Shown piece by piece: positions 1 through 6,744 of a stretch of DNA of 25,727 bases (its first letter is position 1; every line of letters starts with the position of its first letter). Location: the IMG/VR virus record IMGVR_UViG_3300007734_000517, positions 1-25,727 of that record; one strand, given 5' to 3'. The DNA is from a virus. The notes beneath the pieces are model-generated. The model ran no database searches. It was not told where the DNA came from and saw only the letters and a program-made list of their open reading frames with translations. The position numbers and the translations under genes are program-made.

Positions 1-63
1 TATCAATGTAGTTCCGCTAGGGGCGTTCTTTGGCGGAAACACAAACTCTACTAGGAGATTGAA

Positions 64-1143
64 ATGTCTGATTTAGCACTGAAACACAATGAAATTGATA
101 TGGCGCTTGTAGCGCGAACTGTTGCCAAAGGATGCAGCAGCGATGAACTTAGTCTGTTTGGCGCCATTTGCAAGCGCACTGGGCTAGACCCATTTGCGCG
201 CCAGATCTACGCGATTAAGCGTGGCGGCGTAATGACCACGCAGGTCAGCATTGACGGCGCTCGTCTAGTTGCACAGCGCAGCGGCGAGTATGCGGGTCAA
301 GTTGGCCCATTCTGGTGCGGCGCGGATGGCGTGTGGGTTGATGTTTGGCTGGCTAAGACGCCACCTTTGGCGGCTAAAGTTGGCGTTCACCGCCGTGGTT
401 TTGAGCAGACATTGTTTGCCGTTGCCATTTGGAGCGAGTACGCACAAACTCAGGGCAACATGTGGGCGAAGTTTCCAAGCGTCATGTTGGCTAAGTGCGC
501 CGAGATGATCGCATTGCGTCGAGCATTTCCAGCCGAATTGTCAGGCTTGTATTCGACTGAAGAAATGAGCCAGGCAGATGATCATGTTGCCGTGTCCGTA
601 GTGCAAGCACCAGTTGTTGCCACCAAGAAGGTGGAACGCGCCCAGGCTCAAATCCCTGCGGCCGTTGGAATCAGCAGCGAAGTGATCCACACGGACACGG
701 CGACTTATGTTGAGTCAATTGTTGTCGAGGCGCCAAAGGCAAAGCCAGCGCCGAAGGCGAAGACAGCAGCGCCAGCGCCTGTAAGCGGTGGTTTGCATCA
801 TCGTGCAAGTCGTGTCCCCGCTGACGCCACAATTCAGGTTGAGCCTGTGTATATCCGCAAGGTAGGCGATCCAAAGCCAACGAAGGTTGGCACTTCGCGC
901 ACTGGCATTCTTGTGCAGGACAGCATGAAGGAGTATTGGGTGTCATGTTTTGATGACAAAATAGTTGACTGTTGCCGCAATGCAATTGACGCGGAATGCA
1001 GGATGCAACTTTTAGCGGTGAATAATGAGAAGGGAATTACCCTCTACGGTGTGCGCGAGTACCTCAGCGATGAGGTGACAGTGCCAGCGGAAGAGGAAGT
1101 TCCTCAATCGAAGCCGATTGATATTGACGAGATCCCATTCTAA
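64..1143 (+). CDS. bet: Bet/RecT-family single-strand annealing protein with SSB-like C-terminal tip
   Basis: This protein probably anneals complementary single strands during phage recombination, as lambda Red beta does, in the cytoplasm and usually with a partner exonuclease (none is visible in the window). The N-terminal ~175 residues match the Bet family: a 'GLDPFARQIYAIKRGG' block near residues 40-55, then 'TQVSIDGARLVAQRSGEYAGQ', 'GPFWCG' and 'CAEMIALRRAFPAELSGLYSTEEM'. A low-complexity Ala/Pro/Lys linker (about 225-240) leads to a ~70-residue region (about 262-335) with alternating beta-like hydrophobics that could be an OB fold. The protein ends in IDIDEIPF, which closely matches the acidic tip of bacterial SSB (DFDDDIPF). 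The start has a good AGGAG site 6 bases upstream. At 359 aa it is longer than lambda Bet (261 aa) because of this extension. The Bet assignment is secure; the OB fold is inference. Confidence 0.93.
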   Translation: MSDLALKHNEIDMALVARTVAKGCSSDELSLFGAICKRTGLDPFARQIYAIKRGGVMTTQVSIDGARLVAQRSGEYAGQVGPFWCGADGVWVDVWLAKTPPLAAKVGVHRRGFEQTLFAVAIWSEYAQTQGNMWAKFPSVMLAKCAEMIALRRAFPAELSGLYSTEEMSQADDHVAVSVVQAPVVATKKVERAQAQIPAAVGISSEVIHTDTATYVESIVVEAPKAKPAPKAKTAAPAPVSGGLHHRASRVPADATIQVEPVYIRKVGDPKPTKVGTSRTGILVQDSMKEYWVSCFDDKIVDCCRNAIDAECRMQLLAVNNEKGITLYGVREYLSDEVTVPAEEEVPQSKPIDIDEIPF

Positions 1144-1150
1144 AAACATA

Positions 1151-1184
1151 GGGGCTGGCGGTTCTCGACGGAGCCGTCAGCCTC
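1151..1184 (+). promoter_or_regulatory. Hairpin in the bet/gp157 intergenic leader
   Basis: GGCTGGCGG (1153-1161) pairs with CCGTCAGCC (1174-1182) with one G-U pair and a 12-nt loop, and two more pairs are possible outside. It lies 19 bases before the start codon at 1204, with an AAGGAAA ribosome site in between. No T-run follows, so it is not a standard terminator. It may stabilise the message or separate expression of bet from the next gene; function is unknown. Confidence 0.45.
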
Positions 1185-1203
1185 GATCTTACAAGGAAAC
1201 ACA

Positions 1204-1728
1204 ATGAACAGCATTACACAAAGAGTATTTACGGCGTCCGCAGCAGCGGTGGCATTGGAAGAACTAATCGCAGCAAGCGAAGCAAACGGCGGTGACATAA
1301 GCGCCGTGGAAGGCCAGATCGATTGGCTTGCATCGCAATCCACAGACTTGGCGCCAGCCATAGACGATCTGCTGGCTATCGCAAGCGAGATCGAACACCG
1401 CGCAGCAGGACGCAAAGCGGAAGCCAAGCGCATTGCCGATCTATCTAAGCGCGACCAAGCCATTGCGGATTGGATGAAGGGGCAGATCACCCGCGTGTTA
1501 GAGGCGAGTGGCGCCACATCAATTCAGACGCCCCGACACAAAGTGACTCTTGCTACACCAGGTGGAGTCCGAGCGCTGGAGATCGTGGGCGATGTCCCTG
1601 AAGCGTTCAGCACCACCGTGACTACGGTCGTTCCCAACAAGGAACTGATCCGCGCCACGCTTGAAGCAGGTCAATCGCTACCATTTGCAATGCTTCATTC
1701 CAAGCAGAAAGTACTCAAGGTTTCATAA
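1204..1728 (+). CDS. Siphovirus Gp157-type protein
   Basis: A 174-aa protein resembling the Siphovirus Gp157 family, first named from Streptococcus phages and usually found next to recombination genes. The visible pattern is typical: an N-terminal helix with 'AAVALEELIAASEANGGDIS', a central charged helical stretch ('HRAAGRKAEAKRIADLSKRD...') of coiled-coil character, then the 'LEASGATSIQTPRHKVTLATPGGVRALEI' beta segment and a C-terminal 'VPNKELIRATLEAGQSLPFAML' helix. The molecular role of the family is not firmly established; its neighbours suggest a part in recombination or replication. The start follows an AAGGAAA site. Its stop overlaps the next start (TAATG), indicating translational coupling. 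Confidence 0.85.
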   Translation: MNSITQRVFTASAAAVALEELIAASEANGGDISAVEGQIDWLASQSTDLAPAIDDLLAIASEIEHRAAGRKAEAKRIADLSKRDQAIADWMKGQITRVLEASGATSIQTPRHKVTLATPGGVRALEIVGDVPEAFSTTVTTVVPNKELIRATLEAGQSLPFAMLHSKQKVLKVS

Positions 1729-2039
1729 TGGGTTTATACGCAATCGAACTAGTCAACGCAGCCGTTCAAATTGCATTAAAGCGCCGTGGATTTAGTTATC
1801 CATCGTCGTCGGCGGATCGATCACGCGACAGCGTGACAGCGCGGACGCTGGCGTTTGACGCTATCTATTCGCTGACAGGCAACAGCGTTACAGGAACGGC
1901 CGTGTCGCTTGGCGCCAGCACGGCGTCAGGTAAATCGCTCAGGGAACGCACGGAAACATATGCGTCACCTGACGACAGAATTCTGTGGATCGCCGAGGTT
2001 CGCAGCCTGGTCGAAGAGTCGATGAAGGTGAAAAAGTGA
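1728..2039 (+). CDS. Small conserved phage protein, function unknown
   Basis: A 103-aa protein coupled to the gp157-type gene (TAATG overlap) and to the following gene (GTGA overlap). I do not recognise it with confidence. The segment 'TARTLAFDAIYSLTGNSVTGTAVSLGAST' faintly recalls the helix layout of DnaA C-terminal or other helix-turn-helix domains, but the key DnaA signature is absent. The base composition matches the surrounding phage genes. Its operon position suggests a replication or recombination accessory role, which is inference only. Confidence 0.7.
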   Translation: MGLYAIELVNAAVQIALKRRGFSYPSSSADRSRDSVTARTLAFDAIYSLTGNSVTGTAVSLGASTASGKSLRERTETYASPDDRILWIAEVRSLVEESMKVKK

Positions 2040-2350
2040 AATATCAATCTTCAAAAACATACAAACATTTTGAACCAATTATTATTCGTTTGTCTGACGG
2101 TGAATCAAATAAAGAAAAAGACATTTTATATACACGAAGAATGTCAGATCTTGCCTATATGCGTGGACTATGTCATGGCATTGTTTTGTGTCAGCAGGAA
2201 TTACCAACACAAAACGAACTGTCTTGGCTAAGAAGCCATGTGACTGATATGCGAGCGCAATCCTTATCAACTGGAGAATTTATATTTTTACCTATGGATG
2301 TATTGCGTGAACAACTTAAAAAATTTAGAAATAGAAAATTAAAAAAATGA
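2036..2350 (+). CDS. Small AT-rich hypothetical protein
   Basis: A 104-aa protein read from a GTG start at 2036, which overlaps the preceding stop by 4 bases (GTGA) and has an AAGGTG site just upstream. A longer reading from 1985 would run through the previous gene and is less likely. The sequence is charged, with a very basic C-terminus (KKFRNRKLKK), and has no motif I recognise. A hand count of one 60-base line (2101-2160) gives about 27% GC, against about 50% in flanking genes, and the codons are AT-ending. This suggests recent acquisition. The next gene overlaps its stop (ATGA). Confidence 0.7.
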   Translation: MKYQSSKTYKHFEPIIIRLSDGESNKEKDILYTRRMSDLAYMRGLCHGIVLCQQELPTQNELSWLRSHVTDMRAQSLSTGEFIFLPMDVLREQLKKFRNRKLKK

Positions 2351-2556
2351 CACTCCCACACGAAGAAGTCAACTCCCTCAAGATGACACGCGAGTTCCTG
2401 TACAAGTTGCTGATTGTCAAGGGAACGCCCAAGTGGATCAAAGACGAGGCGCGGTGCTGTCTCAGGCATTATCCGATTGTGATTGACGATACTTATTGCA
2501 GCGGGAAGGCGAGCAAGTTAGACTTGAAAGCGAAACAGCCTAGGCGTGTAACCTAG
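2347..2556 (+). CDS. BPSL0761-like small protein
   Basis: A 69-aa protein resembling the BPSL0761 family of small proteins found in prophages and proteobacterial genomes. The recognisable pattern is 'MTREFLYKLLIVKGTPKWIKDEARCCLRHYP', equivalent to the family's xxREFLxxLLxxxxTPxxxxxxARxxLRHYP. The family has no established function. It starts inside the stop of the preceding gene (ATGA overlap), so it belongs to the same translation unit. Composition returns to about 50% GC here. Confidence 0.7.
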   Translation: MTLPHEEVNSLKMTREFLYKLLIVKGTPKWIKDEARCCLRHYPIVIDDTYCSGKASKLDLKAKQPRRVT

Positions 2557-2603
2557 ACTGCTTCTAAATCATACGCGGCAACGAGGCCGCAGAGAGATCT
2601 GCA

Positions 2604-3440
2604 ATGAGTGTACAAAAAAAGCGCGGTTCGACTAGCGCGAATAATTCACCTTGGTTTAAGTTTTGGGGATCTGATTTCAAATCTGCCACGGTCGGCTGGA
2701 CGCTGGCTGAGAAGGGTGGATACATGGAACTGCTCATCGCGTCATGGGAGGCGGATGGTCTCCCATCCGACACCGAGCGCGTGTTCCTGATTCACGGAGG
2801 GATTGACAAGGTCTGGAAGTGTCTTGAATCCAAGTTTCCAATAGCCGCTGATGGTCGCCGTAGGAACCCAAGACAGGAGCGAATACGGATTGAAATGATT
2901 GAAACAGCAGAGCGCAAGAGCGGTCAAGCAAAGCGAGCAGCAGATCGCAGATGGGATGCTGACAGCAATGCTGACAGCAATGCGGGAGCATATGCGTCCG
3001 CATCACCAAATGACATGCGTGAGCAATGCGGAACACATGCCATGCTAGATGCTAGATGCCAGATGCTAGATGCTGAGACGCTAAACACAGAATTAAAACA
3101 TACGCTCAACGGCGTTGCCGTCGAGCCAGAATGTGACCGCAAAAGAAAGCCAGCATCAAGCATCAGCGATCAAGACTGCGAGCGAGTGTGGGAACTGTTC
3201 CCGCGCAAGGTCGGCAAGAAGAAAGCGTTTGCCCTGATCCGCAAGGTGGCAACCGAGATCGCATACAGCGAGGAATACGACCAAGACGAACCGAGCGCTG
3301 GCATCGAGGTGTTGTGCGAGCGCGTCAGATTGTTCGCCAAAGAGTGCCAATTGAAAGACCCGCAATATATCGCCCACCCATGCACTTGGCTCAACGGTGG
3401 ACGGTATCTTGATCCGATACATGGCACAGAATCGCATTAG
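2604..3440 (+). CDS. DUF1376-type phage replication protein
   Basis: A 278-aa protein of the kind often annotated as a phage replication initiator or primosome-recruiting protein. Residues about 14-100 match DUF1376: 'PWFKFWGSDFKSATVGWTLAEKGGYMELLIASWEADGLPSD...', ending 'NPRQERIRIEMIE'. A variable low-complexity linker (about 105-185) is encoded by tandem DNA repeats. The C-terminal part (about 193-275) has 'CERVWELFPRKVGKKKAFALIRK' and 'DPQYIAHPCTWLNGGRYLD', a module seen at the end of many phage replication proteins. A recruiting role for the host helicase is inference. The ribosome site is weak (GAGAG near 2590). Confidence 0.8.
   Translation: MSVQKKRGSTSANNSPWFKFWGSDFKSATVGWTLAEKGGYMELLIASWEADGLPSDTERVFLIHGGIDKVWKCLESKFPIAADGRRRNPRQERIRIEMIETAERKSGQAKRAADRRWDADSNADSNAGAYASASPNDMREQCGTHAMLDARCQMLDAETLNTELKHTLNGVAVEPECDRKRKPASSISDQDCERVWELFPRKVGKKKAFALIRKVATEIAYSEEYDQDEPSAGIEVLCERVRLFAKECQLKDPQYIAHPCTWLNGGRYLDPIHGTESH
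2956..2980 (+). repeat. Tandem 12-bp direct repeat inside the replication gene
   Basis: ATGCTGACAGCA occurs twice head to tail (2956-2967 and 2968-2979), with the beginning of a third unit (ATGC) after it. It encodes the repeated DADSNADSNA stretch in the linker of the DUF1376-type protein. Confidence 0.85.
3042..3076 (+). repeat. Tandem ATGCTAG heptamers, candidate origin iterons
   Basis: Five consecutive near-identical heptamers, ATGCTAG, ATGCTAG, ATGCCAG, ATGCTAG and ATGCTGAG (the last with one extra base), followed at once by an AT-rich stretch (3080-3102). Lambda-type origins lie inside the initiator gene in just this arrangement, so this is a candidate replication origin. It could also be only slippage in a low-constraint linker. 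Confidence 0.6.
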
Positions 3441-3533
3441 ATGACAGCCACGGCGTTCGTGGCGTGAATTGGTCTGTAGGTATTACCAAAGTAAAGAATC
3501 GATCCTAGAGCATTTAGCAGAATGGAGCATGAC

Positions 3534-4019
3534 ATGGATTCACTATTAATCGGACAGGCTTGGGAATTGAAATTGATTGACAATGTTGCCGACTCGATCC
3601 GCAGATCGAAGTGGCTTGACGGTGACCAGAAGATCGCAATCCTGCAACTCAGTTACGAGTACTCAGGACTGTTCGCCCAGGTGCTGGCGCATCGATTAAC
3701 ACTGACAGGCGAGCCGATGCCAATTGAGCCAGTGGACATCCCATACAAGAATGAGTTTGAAGTTGTCCTACATCCTGACAAACTTGATCCTTATCACAAG
3801 TTGATCGTATTAGATTCAGGGTGCCTGACAGGTGGCAACTTCACGCGGATCAGATCGCAACTCTACAACTACGGCTACAGACCAGAGGACTTGATCTTTG
3901 TTTGCCTGGCTTGCAGCACGGAATCGTTCTTCACGCCAGACCATTGCCCTTTGTACTTTGACGGCCGTGCTTCGATAGTTCACTTTTGGTGGGAGTGCAA
4001 GACAACAAAGTTTGATTGA
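3534..4019 (+). CDS. Divergent phosphoribosyltransferase-like protein
   Basis: A 161-aa protein with the outline of a type I phosphoribosyltransferase. It has a 'LSYEYSGLFAQVLAHRL' segment (39-55) where the family has a substrate/PPi-loop 'GGxxxAxxLAxxL', an 'LIVLDSGCLTGGNFTRI' segment (90-106) where the PRPP loop 'VLLVDDxxxTGxT' is expected, and 'YFDGRASIVHFWWE' (141-154), which resembles the end of xanthine-guanine type enzymes. The second acidic residue of the PRPP loop is Ser, and the TG is followed by Gly-Asn, so activity is doubtful. Start 3534 is chosen because GGAG lies 6 bases upstream; an in-frame ATG at 3522 would add four residues. The assignment rests on pattern recognition only. 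Confidence 0.5.
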   Translation: MDSLLIGQAWELKLIDNVADSIRRSKWLDGDQKIAILQLSYEYSGLFAQVLAHRLTLTGEPMPIEPVDIPYKNEFEVVLHPDKLDPYHKLIVLDSGCLTGGNFTRIRSQLYNYGYRPEDLIFVCLACSTESFFTPDHCPLYFDGRASIVHFWWECKTTKFD

Positions 4020-4027
4020 TGGTGGCG

Positions 4028-4076
4028 ATATCCCGACAAAGTGTCGGGAAAAGTGTCGCAAGAAGTGTCGGGATAT
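4028..4076 (+). promoter_or_regulatory. Iterated AAGTGTCG element with alternative hairpins
   Basis: AAGTGTCG occurs three times at an exact 12-base period (4039, 4051, 4063). An inverted copy at 4031-4038 can pair with the first repeat (TCCCGACA/TGTCGGGA, 3-nt loop), or as ATATCCCGACA with 4066-4076 (11 bp, 27-nt loop). The element fills the gap between the replication genes and the HTH/GIY-YIG pair. It could be an operator for the adjacent HTH protein, a set of iterons or a transcription-control hairpin. Confidence 0.6.
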
Positions 4077-4089
4077 TGTTGCATAACTA

Positions 4090-4118
4090 TTGACATTATG
4101 TAATGAAAATATGTAACA
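4090..4118 (+). promoter_or_regulatory. Possible sigma-70-type promoter
   Basis: A perfect TTGACA (-35) lies at 4090-4095. The best -10 candidates (TGTAAC or GTAACA near 4112-4118, spacing 16-17) are poor. The placement is sensible, immediately after the AAGTGTCG repeats and just before the HTH gene at 4128. Confidence 0.3.
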
Positions 4119-4127
4119 TCTTCTTAC

Positions 4128-4364
4128 ATGAGCAGAATCAAAGTGGCACTAAACGAGCATGGATACCGCATTGGTGCAACTCACCAGCGCGCTCGACACT
4201 CAGAGCAAACAGTGGATAAAATCAGAATTATGCATGAAACGCATGGATACGGATACCGCAAGATCAGCGCAATGCTTGGAATTGGGCGTTCTACAGTCCA
4301 AAAAGTGTGCAAGTACCTCATACGCGGACAGGCGCCGCATGAATACAGGGTTATCGATGGTTAA
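4128..4364 (+). CDS. Small helix-turn-helix protein
   Basis: A 78-aa basic protein. The segment 'SEQTVDKIRIMHETHGYGYRKISAMLGIGRSTVQKVCKYL' (about 25-64) has the trihelical layout of resolvase/Hin-type DNA-binding domains (Q-V-x-x-I ... Y-R-x-I-A-x-x-L-G-I-x-R-S-T-V). No catalytic domain is attached. It overlaps the start of the GIY-YIG gene by 8 bases, so the two are probably co-translated. It could repress its own promoter at the upstream repeats, or supply DNA binding for the nuclease; both are inference. No clear ribosome site precedes the ATG. Confidence 0.65.
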   Translation: MSRIKVALNEHGYRIGATHQRARHSEQTVDKIRIMHETHGYGYRKISAMLGIGRSTVQKVCKYLIRGQAPHEYRVIDG

Positions 4365-4953
4365 AAAGCCGAAAAGCGATGATGTCTTTATCTATACGCT
4401 GATTGATCCTAGAAACGGTCAAGTCAAGTATGTAGGAAAAACAGTAGATCCTAAAGACAGACTTAGGAGACATATAGCAATTCGTGTTGATCAACCAATG
4501 ACTAAGTGCAAGCAATGGATTGCACAATTGTTGGCATCTGGGCTTCGTCCATTGATGAGCGTAATTGATACTTGCAAGACATCTGATTGGGAATCTGTAG
4601 AGAAAATGTACATTAAAAAATTTAGAGATTCTGGAGTGGACATTACAAACATTGCAGATGGCGGTGCAATGCCTAGCCAGACAATTGAACAGCGAAGAAA
4701 CTCAGCCAAGAAAATGAATGCTAAGTGTCTAAATAAACCTAAATGCCCTTTTAGATTGTTGTTGGCTTATTTTGGTAGAAATGCAATAAGATTTAAAAAT
4801 CTAAACAATATGGAAAGTTATGAAAAAATGAGAAATGCCCAAGAGATTGTTAGGAATTCTTCTGGTAAAGCAAGGGAACGATTGATTCAATTTGCAAAAG
4901 AAAATTTTGAGATAAACAATGGCAAAAGTAACCAGACCATCGCGGCTTCTTGA
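4357..4953 (+). CDS. GIY-YIG endonuclease, likely homing-type
   Basis: A 198-aa protein with a clear N-terminal GIY-YIG nuclease fold: 'FIYTL' (11-15), 'VKYVGKT' (23-29), an Arg-rich helix 'DRLRRH' (34-39), the helix with the catalytic Glu candidates E79/E82 ('DWESVEKMYI') and 'ITNIADGG' (97-103). Residues 105-120 (PSQTIEQRRNSAKKMN) resemble the small DNA-binding modules of homing nucleases. I chose the ATG at 4357 with CAGGG upstream. Upstream in-frame ATGs (4159 on) would translate the HTH gene region in a shifted frame and give nonsense-like sequence. Sampled lines are about 28-37% GC, against about 52% in the terminase, which suggests a transferred mobile gene. Its 3' end overlaps the terminase small-subunit gene by 35 bases. 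Confidence 0.85.
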   Translation: MVKKPKSDDVFIYTLIDPRNGQVKYVGKTVDPKDRLRRHIAIRVDQPMTKCKQWIAQLLASGLRPLMSVIDTCKTSDWESVEKMYIKKFRDSGVDITNIADGGAMPSQTIEQRRNSAKKMNAKCLNKPKCPFRLLLAYFGRNAIRFKNLNNMESYEKMRNAQEIVRNSSGKARERLIQFAKENFEINNGKSNQTIAAS

Positions 4954-5416
4954 TTCTGTAAGACCAGGCCCGATTTGCAAATATTCAGTTAAATTGGCAG
5001 ATGAGATTTGCCATAGGTTGTCTTTAGGGGAATCTTTGCGAACTATTTGTAAAGATAAGGCAATGCCAAGCATTGCAACTATCATGCGATGGTTGAATGA
5101 AATCGAGGATTTCGAGAGCAAGTATATGCGCGCAAGGGCATTTCAAGCACATGTTTGGATAGATGAAATGAGGGATTTATCCACTTCTGAGCCTGAACGA
5201 AACCCTGTGACTGGCGCGCTTGATTCTGCCAGCGTGAACCACATCCGTAATCAGGTGTCTACCTTGCAATGGCTAGCAATGAAACTGAACCCAAAGCGTT
5301 ACGGTGACCGCACGGCCGTGGAACATCAGGGTGGAATCAGCCTGACCGTGGTGACTGGCGTTCCGCAGCCTGACGCCATCACAGGCAGGAAGCCAGATGC
5401 CAAGCAGATCACATGA
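4919..5416 (+). CDS. terS: Terminase small subunit (Sf6 gp1-like)
   Basis: A 165-aa DNA-recognition subunit that selects the packaging site and hands DNA to the large subunit. It resembles the Sf6 gp1 type: 'YSVKLADEICHRLSLGESLRTICKDKAMPSIATIMRWL' (about 23-60) is the N-terminal HTH. It is followed by 'FESKYMRARAFQAHVWIDEM', 'NHIRNQVSTLQWLAMKLNPKRYGDR' and a short flexible tail. The first ~60 codons share the low GC of the upstream GIY-YIG gene (35-38% in sampled lines), and GC rises to about 50% by 5161-5220. The start has only a weak ribosome site, but the ORF must begin near here. It overlaps terL by 4 bases (ATGA). Confidence 0.9.
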   Translation: MAKVTRPSRLLDSVRPGPICKYSVKLADEICHRLSLGESLRTICKDKAMPSIATIMRWLNEIEDFESKYMRARAFQAHVWIDEMRDLSTSEPERNPVTGALDSASVNHIRNQVSTLQWLAMKLNPKRYGDRTAVEHQGGISLTVVTGVPQPDAITGRKPDAKQIT

Positions 5417-6744
5417 CCAGCACTCATCTAGCCGTGGATTACTCGCCACGCGAATGGCAAAGAAACTGTCACCACGCGCTGAAGCGATTCAATGTGTTCG
5501 TTCTGCATCGACGCGCAGGGAAGACGGAACTGGCGATCATGGAACTGCTCGACAAGGCAATGCGTTTCGACAAAGGGATGGGCTTATTCTTTTACATCGC
5601 GCCATTCTTGAAACAGGCAAAGGCAATTGCCTGGAGCCGTATCAAGCACAAGTTGCAGCCGATGATTGGGACTGGCGCAGTTACTATCAATGAATCTGAA
5701 CTCAGCGTGACATTCGGGCACAACGCAAGCGTGATCAGAATCTTTGGAGCCGACAATCCTGACGCGATGCGCGGAGTTCGCTTGGACGGCATTGTCATCG
5801 ACGAGGTCGCACAAATCAAGCCAACAGTGTGGGAGGACATCATTCAGCCAACGCTGTCAGATCGAAACGGCTGGGCGATCTTCACTGGCACACCGAACGG
5901 CGTGAATCTGTTCAGCGAGATATTCTACAAAGCGCAGAAGTTGCCCGATTGGCATGCCGCCATTTACACCGTCTACGACACTGACGCCGTGATCCCATCC
6001 GAAGTCGAGCGCTTACGCCGCGATATGACGGAAACATCGTTCAGCCGTGAGTATCTGTGCGACTTCAACGCTAGCGCGGAAGACCAGTTGATCAGCCTGG
6101 TCGATGCGAACACAGCGGCCAACCGTGAGTATGCAGACAAGGATTATGAGAGCGCGCCCAAGATCGTGGGCGTTGATCCAGCACGGTTTGGTGATGATCG
6201 AAGCGTCATCATCAGGCGCCAAGGGCTGAAAGCAAGCGACATTGTTGTGTTTCGAGGGTTAGACAATATGCAACTGGCCGCGCGGGTGGCAATGGTGATG
6301 GATCTGTGGGAGCCTGACGCTGTATTTATCGATGCAGGTGGCGGCGCTGGCGTATTGGATCGCTTGCGACAACTGGACTACGACCCCATCGAAGTACACT
6401 TTGGAGGCAAGGCGAATCTTGAACAGCAGTTTGTCAATCGCCGTACAGAAATGTGGTGGCTTATGAAGGAATGGATCGAGAACGGTGGCGCCATCCCAAG
6501 CGATCCGATGCTTCGCCAGGAACTATCGACGCCAACCTATTGGTTCGACGCGCAAGGCCGCAAGATGCTAGAAAGCAAAGACGAGATCAAGAAGCGTTTG
6601 CAAGGCGGTGCATCGCCTGACATCGCTGACGCGCTTGCGTTGACATTCGCGTACCCAGTCGGCAAGCGACTGCCGCTAGAAGTGCGAAACAAACTGCGAT
6701 TAGGCAAGGCGAAAGACTACGACCCATACAGCAGAAACGACTGA
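5413..6744 (+). CDS. terL: Terminase large subunit
   Basis: A 443-aa packaging motor and nuclease. The ATPase half has Walker A 'HRRAGKTE' (32-39), Walker B 'IVIDE' with D130/E131, and a coupling motif 'FTGTPNG' (157-163). The nuclease half has an RNase H-like set of acidic residues: D255 in 'GVDPARFGDD', D307 in 'FIDAGGG', and D403/D406 in 'SPDIADALALTFA'. All key residues are present, so it should be active. It uses ATP to drive DNA into procapsids through the portal and cuts the concatemer. It is coupled to terS by an ATGA overlap. The stop codon lies within the first copy of a 16-bp repeated element. Confidence 0.97.
   Translation: MTSTHLAVDYSPREWQRNCHHALKRFNVFVLHRRAGKTELAIMELLDKAMRFDKGMGLFFYIAPFLKQAKAIAWSRIKHKLQPMIGTGAVTINESELSVTFGHNASVIRIFGADNPDAMRGVRLDGIVIDEVAQIKPTVWEDIIQPTLSDRNGWAIFTGTPNGVNLFSEIFYKAQKLPDWHAAIYTVYDTDAVIPSEVERLRRDMTETSFSREYLCDFNASAEDQLISLVDANTAANREYADKDYESAPKIVGVDPARFGDDRSVIIRRQGLKASDIVVFRGLDNMQLAARVAMVMDLWEPDAVFIDAGGGAGVLDRLRQLDYDPIEVHFGGKANLEQQFVNRRTEMWWLMKEWIENGGAIPSDPMLRQELSTPTYWFDAQGRKMLESKDEIKKRLQGGASPDIADALALTFAYPVGKRLPLEVRNKLRLGKAKDYDPYSRND

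Noticed and set aside
10-40. Hairpin TTCCGC/GCGGAA in the bet leader
   Set aside because: Only 6 pairs with a long loop and no T-run; too weak to call and the upstream context is cut off.
671-985. 104-aa - strand open frame opposite bet
   Set aside because: Low-complexity translation opposite a well-supported gene, no ribosome site; no supported gene is on the - strand anywhere in the window.
4159-4356. N-terminal extension of the GIY-YIG frame by 66 codons
   Set aside because: This part lies within the HTH gene in another frame, has no recognisable sequence, and the nuclease domain begins just after the ATG at 4357, which has its own ribosome site.
5397-5693. 98-aa + strand open frame across the terS/terL junction
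   Set aside because: It overlaps the terL Walker A region in another frame; terL is unambiguous, so this is a shadow.
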